NCBI GenBank assembly: GCA_006538405.1
Contig: BJKQ01000007.1
Coordinates: 2,170,001 to 2,234,000 of the forward strand
Direction of reading: 5' to 3'
DNA: 64,000 bases
Source: Hansfordia pulvinata
Lineage: Eukaryota; Ascomycota; Sordariomycetes; Xylariales
Shown here: one piece after another, positions 20,991-34,650 of the stretch
Position numbering within the stretch: position 1 is the stretch's first letter
Layout: each line of letters opens with the position of its first letter
Notes under the pieces: generated by a model
The model's database searches: none
Told to the model about the DNA's origin: nothing
Seen by the model: only the letters and a program-made list of their open reading frames with translations
Made by a program: the position numbers and the translations under genes

Positions 20991-23677
20991 ATGCGACCGG
21001 CGGCCTGGCCACCCCGACATGTGAAGCTTCAGCGCCTTGCTCTGGCCTCGCGACCCCCCGCAACGTTCAGCCGAAGCTTGAGCACGTCGCTCTCTCCACG
21101 AGTCGCCCTACGACGCCACGATGTGAAGCTGAAAACCCCGGCTTCTTTCCTTACTGCTACCTGTCGAAACCACTCCACCGCCCTCATTGGGGACTTCGAC
21201 TACACGGTCAGCGCTCACACGACCTCTCTCGCTCCAGCAGCTGGCCCTGCTGCCAACCCTGAGCCCCGTGTGGTACTCACTGCAGAGTCATACGGTCAAT
21301 GGCAATCTCTCCTTCACGATTCGCGTCGACTCGCCATCGAAACAGATTTCAAGCGCAAGGGAAAAGCCAAAGGGTACAAAGGCATACTGCTAGCGCAGAA
21401 GGACGTACACCGCGGGGATTTCGCCTTATGGTGCTGCTTCCTGGACTACCAGGCTCGTGTTAAGGGAGATGAGGGGATACGAGATGTCTGGCGAGGCTTT
21501 TGGGGTAGCAAGTCCCTCTACACCGTAGACGGACCTCTCGCACTCACTTTTTGGAATACCATCCTCGATGCGGCTCTACGTCTTGGCGACCCTGCCTTTC
21601 TCCACGATGTCTGGCTCTACGCTGAGTGGATGCTCGAGGCACATAACATAAGGTGGCCCTCGTTGTACTCGAAAATCGTCGAGTATTTTCTTCGCAAAGC
21701 GCAATATCATGACGCCGTTCAATGGCACCTACGTCTGGCTCCCACCTACTGCCCGAACCGGGACGAATTTGCCAGCACCCTCAAACAATTTTCCACTTCG
21801 ACTTTCGACAATCGGCGCGGAGCTTTCGATGCTCTCAAGACCATTTATACCCTCTCTCGCCATCGCCAATTGTACGACCATCTCATTCCCTACCTGTACG
21901 ACAGAGGCGACCTGCCACTGGCTCGAAAGTGGAGAGCTATGTTCATCCACCATGGCGACGTGCCGCTCGATCCCATCCCGGTTCGACCCTTCGTCAGATA
22001 TCTGCAAGGGTATTGCACAAAAACGGCATTGCATCAAAGGGAACTTGATATTCTGTCCTCAGATGCTGCTGTCGACAGCAACGCTGAAATCTCACGTGAA
22101 TTCATGAACCGCCTGCACGGCAACACACTCGGCATAAGCGTCAAGACCTACAACGATCAACTAGGAGCGAGGTGGTTTGCGAGCTCTTGGGTCAGTCTGG
22201 ACACTGCGATCGCAACGGTGGCCACCTTCGGGGTGCAGCAGATCGGACCCCTATCTTTCCAGTCGATGGCATTGAGAGGAGGCAGCTGTGGCGAGGTCGC
22301 GAAGCACATTCAGCGACTCAGCGACTGGGATATCTCTATCGCCGACTCCAACTACGTGCGACTCCTGATGCACCTGGTCCGACTCGGCGACGACCGGCTT
22401 CTCTTCGATCTCTTGTTGAGCGACATGCACCCCGATGTCTTTGAGGATCTTAGGCTGCAAGAAGAACTTCTCGACTCGGCGGCGAAATTCAACGATTTGC
22501 GGTCATACAGACTCTTGTTGGTCGCGAAAATCGTCATTCTGCAGAGGACAGCCCGCCAAACCGCCAATGAGCTCGTTCGCAGCTATTTCCTCTACGACAA
22601 CCGCCAAGGTCTCCTTCTCCTGCTCGACGACATGCGTGCCATGGGCATCAGCCTCGATCACGACGTCACCGATTTGATCTTCTCCCGCCTCTTGCGCAAG
22701 GTCAGCATGAATGTCTTCCTCGAGGACAGCATCGAAGTCGCTCAATACTTCCACGCCATTTGCAAACGACTGATGGCGATGGAAATCCCCGTCCCCATAG
22801 CCTGCTTGCGCCGCTTGTTGGAGAGCTTCGGACGCCAGGGCCACATGCATGAGCTGGAAGTTATCTGTTTCGACCTCGTCGAATGGTTTACAACTTTGCG
22901 GTCGCGTCGGCCCGGATTTGTGCCCGTACATATCGACGACGTACCGTCGCCCATAAAGAAGCCCTACGCCAGCATCTCGAAGCTCATCGGCATATACATT
23001 CCCCAGGACTTGCCCGGGGGGTCGTTAATGCGCACCCCCTGTGTGTGCTGTTCACGGCCAAGATGACCAGGGACATCATCCGCTGGTACTTCCACGCGTC
23101 GCAGAACCAGATCAACCACGTGCCCCTGTTGGGCCAACCACCTGGGGAAGGCGCCCAGAATAGCGGCCTGGGTCGTGGCGTGCGCCTCTTCCGCGCGCTG
23201 CGCCAGAGGGGCTTCCCGATCCACAAGTCGACGCTGGCCAAGGGCATCACGACGAGGCTGGTGCAGCTGTACGGGCAGGGCGTCGAGACCAAGCGCCACA
23301 ACCAAATCATCCGCGCACGCAACACGCTGACCCTCGCCCAGATGAAGGCTCAGCTCGACAACGTCTGGGGTCGCATCTCCCGCCGCCAGCCAGAGAAGCG
23401 GGACGGCCCGGGCGGCCGCATCAGAGACAGGCCGAGGCATAATACCCTGCTACCGTCGCTGCGGGAACTCTACGATGTGGTCCGCCGCAAGGGCGAGAAG
23501 CGTGCCCGCCGGCACGCAAAGTACCTCCGCAGCCGAGGCCAGCGCGCGCCCCGTCTCAGGCCCAGGCTGACGGAAGAACAGCAGCAGCGCCGCGCGAGGC
23601 CGCGGTTCAGGGCCCGCGTCGTCCCCAGTCTCAGCCCTGGCCTCAGCAACCCCTCCAGCAGCAGCTTAGGGGGCTGA
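20991..23677 (+). CDS. PPR-like mitochondrial protein (one apparent 1-base deletion)
   Basis: Long helical-repeat protein with an Arg-rich, acid-poor N terminus (MRPAAWPPRHVKLQRLALAS) typical of mitochondrial import. The body consists of amphipathic helix pairs (for example HLIPYLYDRGDLPLARKWRA, LLMHLVRLGDDRLLFDLLLS) resembling fungal pentatricopeptide proteins that stabilise or activate translation of mitochondrial mRNAs. The first frame stops at 23066. Adding one G in the G6 run 23016-23021 joins DLPGG to VVNAHPLCVLFTAKMTRDII and a basic tail (RKGEKRARRHAKYLRSRGQR), ending at 23677, 895 aa in total. A cya-5-type COX1 factor is a possible identity, but I cannot establish orthology. No intron is needed. 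Confidence 0.7.
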
Positions 23678-24596
23678 TCGCCGAGCTAGAGATGATGTCT
23701 CGGTGGCGCTGCTTTGAAGTCTGCTCCAGCAAGGGTCTCGTGAGCATCTTGAGAGCTCAAGTATACGCAGGTGTGGCCCACGAAAGGATGGTCGTGGCTT
23801 CTTGTATATACCCTCTGTACGGCATGGCCTTTGTAGCGTATGTGTAGTATTGCGTGAGGATAATTTAACATAGAACATTTCCACACTGTACCGCTATTTT
23901 GCTTTCATGCCAGGCCTGGCTGGCTCTTCGCCGGTATTCGCTGTATGCAGTGGTGTGACTGCGCGCTTGCATGAACAGACTGCGCATGTGCGGGTTTCAT
24001 TAGTACGCAGGCAAAGAGGCGGGGGATTCGACGGCCAGGCCGAGACGTGAAGAGGTAAAGGGCGGTGCACGGTAGACGTGGACCCCTAGTGAAGTAAGAA
24101 TGGTTCAGAAAGCTCGAAGGCCGTTGATGAGGTTGTTTCATTATGGTTCATAAGAGTTTCCTGCCCATGTTGCGACGCAGCTCCTCGCCTACTTTGTCTA
24201 CTCTATAGGCCGCTGATGCCCGTGCCTGCGCGTCGTCGTCGTCGTTATTGCAGGCGCCCATGGTTCACGTCTCCTGATTTTCGTACATACATACACACGT
24301 CCACACAGGTGATCCTGCTCACGACTCGTCCTGGGCCCTTTCCCAGTTCTCGGATACATGGCTCGCTTGGCAATCTGTTTGCAAGGTAGCTCATAACCGC
24401 AGCTATCTAGCCCTGGTGTAGCCCGGCGCGACGTGAACATGAGAGCCACACGAAAGGCTCATCGGTTGCCGTTCATGTTTATTGGAATACTGCGCTTCGA
24501 GATTTCCAAGAGGTTCAGCAGAAGAAACGCCGAGCTGCGGAGAAGGTGAAGCTGGGGTCTGCAGTTGTCAACTGCCGGAAAGCGCTGATTTTCTCG
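23678..24596. other. Convergent intergenic region
   Basis: 3' flanks of the PPR-like gene and TLG2. No gene or notable repeat recognised. Confidence 0.6.
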
Positions 24597-25913
24597 CTAT
24601 CCCTCGTCGCCATTCCCCGACGAAGACTGGTCGGCACTGCTACTGCTTCCGCCAATCCAACCTCTCTTGGGCTTGATGACGAGCAGAATGATGGCACCGA
24701 CAATTAGCAGAAGCAGTAGGAGAATCAGCTTGCGCTTGGTAGTCTTTTTCTGGTAACCGTCGGCAGTGACGAGCTCGCGGTCAGCCGCGCGGACATCGAC
24801 GGCCATGCGCTCAACGTTGTAGTCGATACGATCGAGCATGGTACCCTGATCGATGACCATGGTTTGCAGGTCGCGAAACAGGTCCGACAGGTCGATGATG
24901 CCTTGGGCAATATCCTCGATCTCACGTTCCCGCTGCTCGATAACCGCATCGTTCATCGACGTCGTCTTCCGTTTTGTTGTTTGCTGCTGTTGTAAAAGTG
25001 CTGATTGCGAGTAAGATCGGTCTGCGTCTGACTCGAGCAGCGAAGGGTCTGCTGCATAGTTGCTGCTGTTGTTGCCGCCGCCGCCAAAGTGATTACTCCG
25101 ATCGCCGGGCAGCGGAGAACTTGTGCCCACTCCAGACATGGCGCGAAGCTCTGGAAAGGAGTTTCAGTCAGCGGCGCATTACCACAGCTTCACGACCGAT
25201 AATCGGGACACTTACTCTTCAAATATGCGCTCTGCTTCTTGCGGAAGGCCGCGCTAGCTTCTTGGACGCGCGCGGCCAGGCTCACTTGGATGTTCTTCGC
25301 AATAGCTTCTTCAGAACGAGACAAGCCCGGTCCGGTGCCGTTCTGGGCGTCGCGAACCATGTTCTGGACGCGCTGGATAGCCCGATGGCATTCGTGGAAC
25401 GCGCGGGTGATGTCGCGCGTCAGGGTCTCGATCTGGCCCTCCTCGCGGCGCTTGGCCTCATCGTCATCAAAGCCAGGCAGAACGTGCTTTTGATGCAGGC
25501 GGTCGAGATCGACAGAGCGTCGGGCAACTTCGGCCAGCAGCTCGTTCACCTCGTCACCGATGTCAGCCCAGCGCGGAGGTAGATGATCCATCTCTATGAC
25601 AGCGTCGCCCGTGGGCGAGAAGCCGGCAGTGTCGTCCGCATAGGGGTCGTCGTTGTCGGCCAGGAGGCCACGAGTGTCGTCATCTCCGGGGCCAGCAGCC
25701 GAATCGGAGTAGCCGCCATGCCGGCGGTGCGAGGGGCCCGGGCCAAAGCGGGTCTTCTTGGTCGGATGATGGGCATATGATTGCCGGTAGGATATGTATC
25801 TTGAATGGCAATGGGTTAGAAAGCTGTGTCTCTTCTGGTTCTTGCACTTGAATGCTTGTGCAGCGAGAAAAGGAGGGGCCTGGACTGTACAGGTTGGTGC
25901 GATCCCGCCACAT
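24597..25913 (-). CDS. TLG2: Syntaxin-16-type t-SNARE Tlg2
   Basis: Qa-SNARE of the trans-Golgi network and early endosomes, mediating fusion of endosome-derived vesicles. Exons are 25913-25891, 25799-25216 and 25150-24597 (introns 91 and 65 nt), giving 386 aa. Exon 1 (23 nt) codes MWRDRTNL and splices to YISYRQSYAHHP, the family's N terminus. The Habc region includes WADIGDEVNELLAEVARRSV. The SNARE motif (about 267-325) contains SDLFRDLQTMVIDQGTMLDR with the zero-layer Gln in DQG. A C-terminal anchor (about 343-361, LILLLLLLIVGAIILLVIK) is followed by a ~25-residue Ser/Gly-rich tail, as usual for this subfamily. All junctions are in frame without correction. Confidence 0.95.
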
Positions 25914-27985
25914 GGCGGACGCAGCGGGTTGAAAGCAGGCGCAGCCGAAGACGGGAAGGGCGGCGGGAGCTCGGAGCGGACGAGATTCGGAGGCGTCAGC
26001 GGGCCGGCGTATCAGTTGCGCCTAGACGTGGATGCGTCGTATGATGGTGAAACGAGCTGCGCGCCAATGCGTGAGGACAGGTCGGGGAAGATTGATGCGC
26101 TGGGGGCGGCTTGAGGGAGGGCGTGGTGGCGACAGGGCGTGAGTCGGGATTCGTGGCGTGAGCGTTCTGGTTGCTGAGTAGACAGGTGAATGTTATTCAG
26201 GTGCGCGTTTCCGGGCAGGTCGAGGTATGATGAGCAGAGAAGCAATGGCGCACGGTGAGGGCGTTCGCAGTCGTGGTGATTTGGCGATATCAGCTGTATG
26301 GCACATCCACGTCAGTGGATTGGATGACAACCTAACCCAGCACTCGCACATGCGCATGTGTTGCTATAACCACTGTGGTGAGGTCGCCAGCTGCAGCAAC
26401 GGGCCTTTTCTCGCCGAGGCTCCGAACTTCATCCAGTGGGTTTAGTCAATCCCTCGACACGTCAAGATGTACCCAACCTGACCATCTCGGGTACTTGTAC
26501 CCATGTGCCACCCCGATGGGTGCGAAACGAGCCAGATACCTCTCGCGTCGCCAGCACTTTGGTGATTTCCCGTGCCGATATGTGCCTAGGGCACGCAGGA
26601 GATATACCTGGACGTTGAACCTCCCGTTGTATTTCGCCTTCTGTGCTTCTGTGCCTAGAGTACTCGTACTGAATCTTTCTGGTGCTTAAGCCGAAGAAGT
26701 AGCGGATCGTCGTCCCCATGGCCAAGAAGCTCGCCAAAAGGACTTACTTGAGTCCTTGAGTCGTCGAGGTCCTAGGTAGCCGAGCCGCCGGTACATGCGC
26801 GGTACGTATGGTGTAGGACAGCTAAGCTTTCCCAGTTCGGAGGCTCGAGGCAGCGTAACCCCACCTTCCACGGTCTTCCCCTATCCCCTCCCCGGTGCCC
26901 CGATGCGCCGTTCGCCTGTCCCGCTGTGGTCGCCGATTGACGGCCCGGGGTATGGCCAGGCCCCGACCCAAGCCGAAGGATGGGTTTGCGGGTGGAGGGA
27001 GGACCAGGTACAACGACCCCTGGACGAGGAGAGTCCCGTAGAATACAAGCACCCAAGAACCGACTCCGGCCTAACCACAGGTACATGTACCTACATGTAC
27101 GTAGCTGACGACTGCCCCTCTTTCCACCCCGACCCCTCGCCGCTCGCTGCCCACTGGCCAGCCGTCTGCCTGAAACCCGCTGGCTTGTTTCTGCAAACGT
27201 GGTAGGACCTCAACATGTCTGCCGTAAACGAGCCCGGCGGCTTGCAATGCGGGCGCTCGTAGAAGGTAGGTAGATACGAGTACCTAACCTACATGCATGG
27301 TCATACATCAAATGTGTCTGCATGTGTGGAAAATCGAACCATGCACCCTTAAGCTTCGAGAAGTATCCAGCACAGGCTTGGAAGTCCGCAGGTACTATTG
27401 GATGTACACAACACCCTCTCCAGTGCACCTGGGGGGACACAGCATGAACCCCTCCTCCTGGCATTGAATGCGTGGCCAGCTTAATGAGGTGAGAACACAA
27501 GGTCCCAGGTACACGTGCTTTCTGGGCAAAGGGTACTTAGTAGGTAGCTTCTGTGTTTCTCAGCTCACCTTGAACCTGCCAGGACCTATGGAAAGATGCT
27601 GCTGAGACAAATTTGTAGGAGCTCGTTGTTCATGGATGAAGCATGAGGTGCTCAAGATTCGAATACTACATGTGGACTATGAGGAGCTACCTGACTGTAC
27701 ATCTGGTACCTGCACCAACAAGTCTCCAGGTCTTCCCCCACTTTCCACCTCAACCACCACCCTGATCAGATACACCCGCGGACCTTACCCGCTGCTTGCT
27801 TGCTTGCCTGCCTGCTTGTCTGCCCACTTGCTTAGTTCTCGTCAATCACCCGCATTCATTTGCACTACTACTTCTGCAACTTTCTCCCCCCCAAACCACC
27901 AACGCCACCCACCACGATCGCCCCTCTCTGCCAACTGCTGTGTTGCCTTCCATCAGCTTCACTAGACCTCTAAGACACCGAGATC
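25914..27985. other. Divergent intergenic region, TLG2 / calmodulin
   Basis: 2.1 kb with many GTACCTA/TAGGTAC-like words (for example near 26480, 26655, 27080, 27275 and 27530). A pyrimidine-rich stretch with CTTGCTTGCCTGCCTG repeats (27790-27835) and CACC-rich sequence precede the calmodulin ATG, as in leaders of highly expressed fungal genes. No credible open frame. Confidence 0.6.
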
Positions 27986-29336
<1,351 letters not shown>

Positions 29337-30663
29337 ACGGTGTTTTCGAGTCACGCGGCCTTTCCCCTTACCATACCCACTCTTACGTTGTCACGAGTCT
29401 TTTCGCCGTTTGCGTTCCCGTCCTTTGATATGCACAAAGGTTCGTGCCCGGGCGTGGTCAGCCGGTTCTCTCCGCCAAGGATAAGCGCAAGACGGGGCGT
29501 CATATGGTAGAAGAAACGCGAGGTTTACGGCAGAATTCACCTTTCCGGGAGGAGCTTTTCATGATCCAGTCCCTCGTCGATCCTTCACAAAAATTTGATC
29601 TACGGTGGTTGATCGCGAGAACCTGATGATGTCCTATCATTCGAGATCCCAATGCAGTCGTGATATCAGAGTCTTGTCGTTGAGCGACTGGTAGAGCAAG
29701 CGTCAAAACGTTCCTCGAGGATCGAGTGAAGTGCCAGTACTCCTCAATGCTCAACACCAAGAAGACTGCGCGTGCTCTGGACTCGAGTCCAGCCCCGTCT
29801 CCCTATTCGAGATCCTGCCGACCGTCCGGTGATGGTGGTATCAATCAAGCTGGAGCTCCCCCGGTGCAGATGACCTCGTCTCCTCAGCTCAATGAATATC
29901 CAATCCAAGTTCGGATTAAGTCTACCATGGGCAGGAGTCGTTGCCTTGAGTCAAACAATAGCAGCATCCCGTAGCTTCAGATGCGATCCAGGCGACTTGT
30001 TTCCTGATCCGCAATTATCGCTAAATTGGGGCAAGTTTCAACTCCCTCCCATAACCCTCAGTAGGTAGGTCACCGTCAAGCCGATGTGACCAGTCGACGA
30101 TGACGACGACGACCTCCTCCAAGTGGTGGTCGAGAAGCCTCCTGGAAATTTGACAGTCCAATGTTTTTAGGAGACTCGAGACCACCAAAGCGCACCCTGG
30201 AATAAGCTATCAGGGCAATAAGAGTCTACACATGAGGTAGGCAAGTAGGTGTTCGCGCATTCGTGGGGCGGATCGGGGGGAAGGAGGGTATTATCACTGG
30301 GTATGTCAGATAGAAAACTATTATCACTGCCTTGCGTCATACCTCTGCTTTGGCAGGCGCAAACAGGTCCACTTTTGCACCCCTATCTCATCTACCTAAC
30401 CGTGCTAACCAGGTAACCTAACCGTGGCTTACATTGGCTGTCAGCTGTCTACGGTAGGTACCTAAGGTAGCCTCTAGTTACTCGTAGTTCGAGCACGCTT
30501 CGTTTCTGTCAAGTTGCCACTATCGTCGCGACACGGAGACTCTCGCCGACGCGGCGCGCCCTTATTTCCCAGCGATGCCAGCTCCACGAGTCCTGCATCT
30601 TGCCGCAAAGCACCCGGTGCATTTCTCGGAGCCCTCGGAGCCCTCCTCACATGGTCCGCCGCA
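29337..30663. other. Intergenic region, calmodulin to GH47
   Basis: 3' flank of calmodulin and 5' flank of the GH47 gene. Contains AGGTACCTAAGGTA-type words near 30454-30475 and a TACTCGTAG word at 30479. No gene; open frames are under 90 codons. Confidence 0.6.
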
Positions 30664-32474
30664 ATGATCATGACACGGGCCGCGCAACGGAGGCGCTCCC
30701 TTGTGGGGCTTGCCATGGCCGCCCTCTTGTTGTTGGCCTGGATCTTCTTCCGGGGCTCGCGAAGCAGCGACCTTTCCGGGCCTGGTCGATCACAGCTTGA
30801 GCTCCTGCCGGAGCCCCTGCCGGAGCCCGAGGAAGACATTGATCCTCTGGTCAAGTCCGGGGGCCACAGATGGAAGAAGTTGCCGGATCGCTACCCGGTC
30901 GACAAGCTGGTCGGCCTGCCCACGGACTGGCCCACGGTGCCGGTGCCGCGCATTCAGGCCGAAGCGCCGGAGGAGAGCCCCACCCAGAACGCCGAGCGGC
31001 TTCAGCGCCTGCAGGCCGTCAAGGACAGCTTCTTGCACAGCTGGTCGGGCTACAAGAAGTACGCGTGGCTGCACGACGAGGTCAAGCCCGTGACGGGGGG
31101 GCGCAAGGACCCCTTCGCTGGCTGGGCCGCCACGCTCGTCGATGCTCTCGACACGCTGTGGATCGTGGGGCTGAGGGACGAGTTCGAGGCCGCCGTCAGG
31201 GCGTGTGAGGGCATCGACTTCAGCATCACGGGCGCGCAGCAGATCAGCCTCTTCGAGACGACAATCCGGTACCTGGGGGGCTTCCTGTCGGCGTACGAGC
31301 TGACCGCGATGCAGTACCCGGGCCTGCTGCGCAAGGCGGTCGAGCTGGCCGACATGCTCATCTGCGCCTTCGACACGCCCAACCGCATGCCCGTCGCCCA
31401 GTGGGACTGGCGCATCTACAGCTTTGGCGACCCGCAGACGGCCTCGCACACGACGCTGGCCGCCGAGCTGGGCTCGCTGAGCCTCGAGTTCTCCAAGATG
31501 TCCCAGCTGACCGGCGACATGCGCTACCACGACGCCGCCCAGCGCGTCATGGACGAGTTTGAGCGGGGCCAGGCCCGCACCCTGCTGCCGGGCATGTTCC
31601 CCGTCAGCGTCGACCCCTCCAAGACGCCCGTCGACTTCCGGGCCGACAACATCTTCTCCCTCGGCGGCATGGCCGACTCGCTGTACGAGTACTTCCCCAA
31701 GCAGTACCTGCTGCTGGGCGGCGCGCTCGCGCAGCCGCGACGGCTGTACGAGGGCTTCATCGACGTGGCCAAGAAGCACCTGCTGCGCCGCGCCCTCAAC
31801 CCGGACGGCCGCCGCATCATGTTCCTCGGCGACGTCAAGATCGCGAGCCCGCGGTCCAACAGCCCCAAGATCCTGACCGTGCCGCGAATGCAGCATCTCA
31901 CCTGCTTTGCGGGGGCATGGTCGGCCTGGCCGCCAAGGCGTTCGGGCGGCCCGCCGACCTCGACGTGGCCGCCCAGCTGACTGACGGCTGCGTCTGGGCG
32001 TACAACTCGACCGACACGGGCCTCGGCCCCGAGAGCTTCCGCTTCCTGCCCTGCGAGGAGCCGCAGCCGCAGAAGCAGGCCTCTCAAGAAGCAGAGGGGG
32101 CGGCGGGAAGAGGGGCGGGAGGACAAGAAGAAGACGCCTGCGCGTGGGACGAGCGGCAGTACCGCGCGGCGCTGTGGAAGCACTGGCGATCGGGCTCGTC
32201 GCGGGCCGAGGGCCAGCAGTCGCAGCAGCCCGTCGACGACGAGAAGCTCGACCGGATCCTGTCGCGCCACCGCACGCCCCCGGGCATGGTCGACGTCGAC
32301 GACCGGCGCTACCTCCTGCGGCCCGAGGCCATCGAGTCCGTCTTCGTCATGTGGCGCCTCACGGGCGACCGCAGCTGGCAGGACAAGGCGTGGGCCATGT
32401 TCGCCGCCGTCGAGCGCCACTGCCGCACGCGGCTGGCCGCCTCGGCCATTGGCGACGTCACCGAGGGGAGAGCA

Positions 32475-32518
<44 letters not shown>

Positions 32519-32779
32519 GAGCGCGGGGGGCACACCGACTCGATGGAGTCATTCTGGCTCGCCGAGACCCTCAAGTACTTCTACCTCGTCTTCGCCGACT
32601 TTGACCACGTCAGCCTCGACCACTGGGTCCTCAACACCGAGGCCCACCCCTTGCGGCGCGCCGATGCGCCGCCGCTGTCCGAGCCGGTGGGGGGTCTGTC
32701 GATGCGGCGCAACCCGGGCCGGGAACATGACAGTCGCGCGGGATCTCATGCGCCCGACGAGCCAGCCTTGAATCGATGA
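30664..32779 (+). CDS. GH47 class I alpha-1,2-mannosidase (two apparent 1-base deletions)
   Basis: Trims alpha-1,2-mannose from N-glycans in the ER or Golgi lumen. The first in-frame ATG (30664) gives a type II signal anchor (SLVGLAMAALLLLAWIFF). GH47 motifs follow in order: DPFAGWAATLVDALDTLWIV, SLFETTIRYLGGFLSAYEL, the DFRADNIFSLGGMADSLYEY segment, DGCVWAYNSTDTGLGPESF, YLLRPEAIESVFVMWRLTGD and SMESFWLAETLKYFYLVF. The Ca2+-site Thr is in NTEAHP. Two single Gs appear to be missing: in G5 31911-31915 (restoring MQHLTCFAGGMVGLAAKAFG) and in G6 32525-32530 (joining GHTDSMESFW). Corrected length is 705 aa. A GGAGCC hexamer repeat codes an Ala-Gly insert just before the last motif block. Which GH47 subclass (ER or Golgi) is not resolved. 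Confidence 0.9.
32472..32519 (+). repeat. GGAGCC hexanucleotide repeat in GH47
   Basis: About seven to eight tandem GGAGCC units, in frame, coding (Ala-Gly)n. Seen directly. Confidence 0.9.
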
Positions 32780-33068
32780 CGAGGTCTGTATGCTCAAACT
32801 CCCTTATGTTTGGTTACCTGTACAAGAGATAGAAAAGGCTTAGAACATTTTAATACTCAGACGATCCAATGTGGCATATTACGGCGTACGTAGAGGGCCG
32901 TGTCTTCTTGTTCCCTGTTTGCGTACCTTACGTTGACCGTGATCACTGAACGGTGTCAGACTACCAGACCAATCTCTGTTCACCACCATCACTATGTATC
33001 GTATTGCCGAAATGTGTGAAAGAAGGGGGAGGGGGGTCGGCGATGCAAGAAGGCGTGCACCGGCTCGC

Positions 33069-34650
33069 TCACCACCACTTCTCCTGCAGCACGGCGTGCG
33101 ACGGCAGGCCGAGACCCCCCGGCGACGTGAGCCCGGAGACGAGGGCGTCAGTCATGGCGGGCGGGCCGCAGACGTAGACGACGACGCGGTCGTGGTGCAG
33201 ACCGCCCGCGCCCGCCGCCTCCTCGACGTCGTCAAGCCGCATCCGCCGCCCGAGGAACGGCACCTCGACCAAGTCCCCCTCGTCCTCCTTCTCGTCTTCG
33301 TCCTGCCCTCCATCTTGTCCTCCTCTTGCTCCCCCTTCCCCTCGCCGGCACCGCACAACCCCAGACTTCTTCTCCCCCTCAGGCCTGCCCGTCACAAACA
33401 GCTGCAGCGAGCCCTTGAGACCCCCGGCACCATCGTCATCCTCTCCGCCGTCATCACCATCACCACGGCGTCCTTGGCCCTTCGCAGCCCCGCGGCGGCG
33501 AAAAAGCCCAGCAAGCCTCTCAAGGAAGGGGATCTGCTCGGCCCGAATGCCCTCGCCCTCGGCCCCTCCGGGCCCCTCCGAGGAAGACGACGACACTGAA
33601 TCATCGCGAACAGCATACAAGAACCGCACATCCAGATCCCCCTCCCCCTCCCTCTCCCCCTCCTCGGCCATCGCGCAGGCCATGCTCAGCAGCGGGTTGA
33701 CCCCGACCCCGCCCGCGACGAAGACGACCCGCCGCAGCGAGTCCCTGCCGTCGCCCTCCAGGTACCCCTCGGCGGCGGGCGGGGGCGGCCACGTGAAGCT
33801 GCCGCCGACGCGGACCCGGAGCTCCGCGCCCACGATGGACGATCCGGGGACAGGAGCAGAAGCAGAAGCAGAAGTAGCAGCAGCCTTCTTACCGTCGCCC
33901 TGGTCATCACCCCGCTGCCCCTCTTCAACCCCCTGCTCCTCCTCCCACAGCCAAGCCGCCGCCGGGTTCCCGGGGGACCGCTGCACAGCCAGCTCGACGA
34001 AGCCGGGCTCGTCGGCGCCCCCGTGCTGGGTCTTCTGCCCCCTCTCGGCCGGCCGGGCCAGAGCCCACGAGGGCGGCGACGTGATGGTGAAGCCGCCCGC
34101 CTTGTCTACGCCAGGCACATAAACGTCGAGCCATTGACCGGGGCAGAACTATTTTATTGTTTTTTTCTCATGACGTTGGAATGTCAGTCATGAACGCTGT
34201 TTGTAAGGGGGGTCGGGGGATGGCTACGACCGCAGACATAGATAGATAGAGGGAAGCAGGAGGAAGAAAAAAAGAAACAATGCAGATACTCACGTTCAGA
34301 GGCTCGTCGGCAGCGAGGCGAAAGAGTCGGACGCGTGGGTTGATCTGGTCGACGCGCGCGACGCGGACCTTGTGCAACGCCTGAGCGGGGGAGCAAAAGG
34401 CGAGAAACAGGCTCATCGTCAGTCACTCATCGCCAGTTATCGCCGTGCTCGTTGCTCAGCGTGTTATTGCCAGTCCCGGGCTACGCGGTAGCCAGGACCC
34501 CCCGAGAGGCTCAGGCCGTGCTTGATGCAACTGGGCGGCACGCAGGACGTCATGACGGGAAAGGAGAAAGAGGGCGGTGCGTACCTCGTCGCGCGGCTCG
34601 TCGGCCGTGCGCTCCAAGTGGCTCAGCTTGCCCTCCGCAGCCGTCGACAT
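33069..34650 (-). CDS. OXNAD1-like ferredoxin-reductase-fold oxidoreductase
   Basis: Predicted flavin/NAD(P)H oxidoreductase of unknown substrate. Exons are 34650-34585, 34380-34294 and 34148-33069, giving 410 aa. The flavin-binding half reads KVRVARVDQINPRVRLFRLA, then FCPGQWLDVYVPG and GGFTITSPP. The nucleotide-binding half has VVFVAGGVGVNPLLSMACAM (~189), RFLYAVRD and VVVYVCGPPAMTDALV (~373). Long inserts of low complexity interrupt the core (Glu/Gln/Gly/Ser-rich near 33860-33950; Asp/Gly- and Glu/Asp-rich near 33260-33600). Human OXNAD1 is mitochondrial, but no clear presequence is visible here. The gene is convergent with GH47 across 289 bp. Confidence 0.82.
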
